This document shows positions 6,060 through 6,099 of a DNA stretch of 6,099 nt, in pieces. The DNA lies in assembly GCA_023429275.1 (NCBI GenBank), contig JAEYWB010000615.1:1-6099 (forward strand). Reading direction: 5' to 3'. Made by a program: the position numbers and the translations under genes. The notes under the pieces are model-generated. The model saw only the letters and a list, made by a program, of their open reading frames with translations, ran no database searches and was not told where the DNA came from. Positions within the stretch are counted from its first letter, which is position 1, and every line of letters starts with the position of its first letter. This DNA comes from Planctomycetota bacterium. GTDB taxonomy: Bacteria > Planctomycetota > Planctomycetia > Planctomycetales > Planctomycetaceae.

Positions 6060-6099
6060 TGGGCAATGAGGGACTCGAACCCCCGACATCCACTTTGTA
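6060..6099 (-). tRNA. tRNA-Val (UAC), 3' part; 5' half outside window
   Basis: The minus strand reads, 5' to 3', TACAA (positions 34-38 of the anticodon loop), AGTGG (anticodon stem 3' side), ATGTC (variable loop ending in the usual C48), GGGGG-TTCGAGT-CCCTC (T arm with one G-U pair), ATTGCCC (acceptor 3' side) and discriminator A at 6060. The anticodon, cut exactly at the window edge, is UAC, for valine. The expected 5' acceptor strand GGGCAAT lies outside. CCA is not encoded: the next bases are CTT, so it must be added after transcription. Identity rests on a canonical arm layout without the 5' half; shifting the anticodon stem by one base would give the unlikely anticodon ACA. Confidence 0.85.

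Noticed and set aside
1..6099. CRISPR array, insertion sequence, toxin-antitoxin or defence genes
   Set aside because: No regularly spaced long repeats, no transposase motifs, no terminal inverted repeats with target duplications and no recognisable defence domains were seen.

Overview
The window looks like chromosomal DNA of a GC-rich planctomycete (order Planctomycetales is an inference). The evidence is a PSCyt1/DUF1587-type cytochrome gene and a Tat-exported DUF1501 gene, two protein families greatly expanded in that phylum, plus a possible planctomycete-style leucine-rich-repeat relic. I cannot name the species.

Layout, left to right. Minus strand 1-983 is the N-terminal part of an exported c-type cytochrome (PSCyt1 + DUF1587 architecture) that runs off the left edge. 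Next is a 348-base gap between divergent genes. It holds a perfect 12-base palindrome of LacI/GalR-operator type, a probable leucine-rich-repeat remnant and a structured leader. On the plus strand, 1332-2744 encodes an exported peptidase S51 (cyanophycinase-like) protein, and 2800-4029 encodes a threonine synthase; the two are 55 bases apart and may be co-transcribed. Converging on them, minus strand 4058-5470 encodes a Tat-exported DUF1501 protein. The remaining 590 bases (5471-6059) hold no confident gene but several inverted repeats. The right edge cuts through a minus-strand tRNA-Val(UAC) exactly at its anticodon.

How the genes fit together. The cytochrome-like and DUF1501 proteins belong to the secreted or periplasmic repertoire of planctomycetes, but they lie in separate transcription units and no partner of either is inside the window. 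The S51 protein is probably an exported hydrolase of aspartyl peptides. Threonine synthase is a cytoplasmic housekeeping enzyme of the aspartate family, and a metabolic link between the two is only speculation.

The most interesting signal is in the S51 protein. Its N-terminal half appears to be a second, degenerate copy of the S51 domain that has lost the segment carrying the nucleophile and has replaced the histidine. I found no CRISPR array, insertion sequence, defence system or clear multi-gene novel system here.
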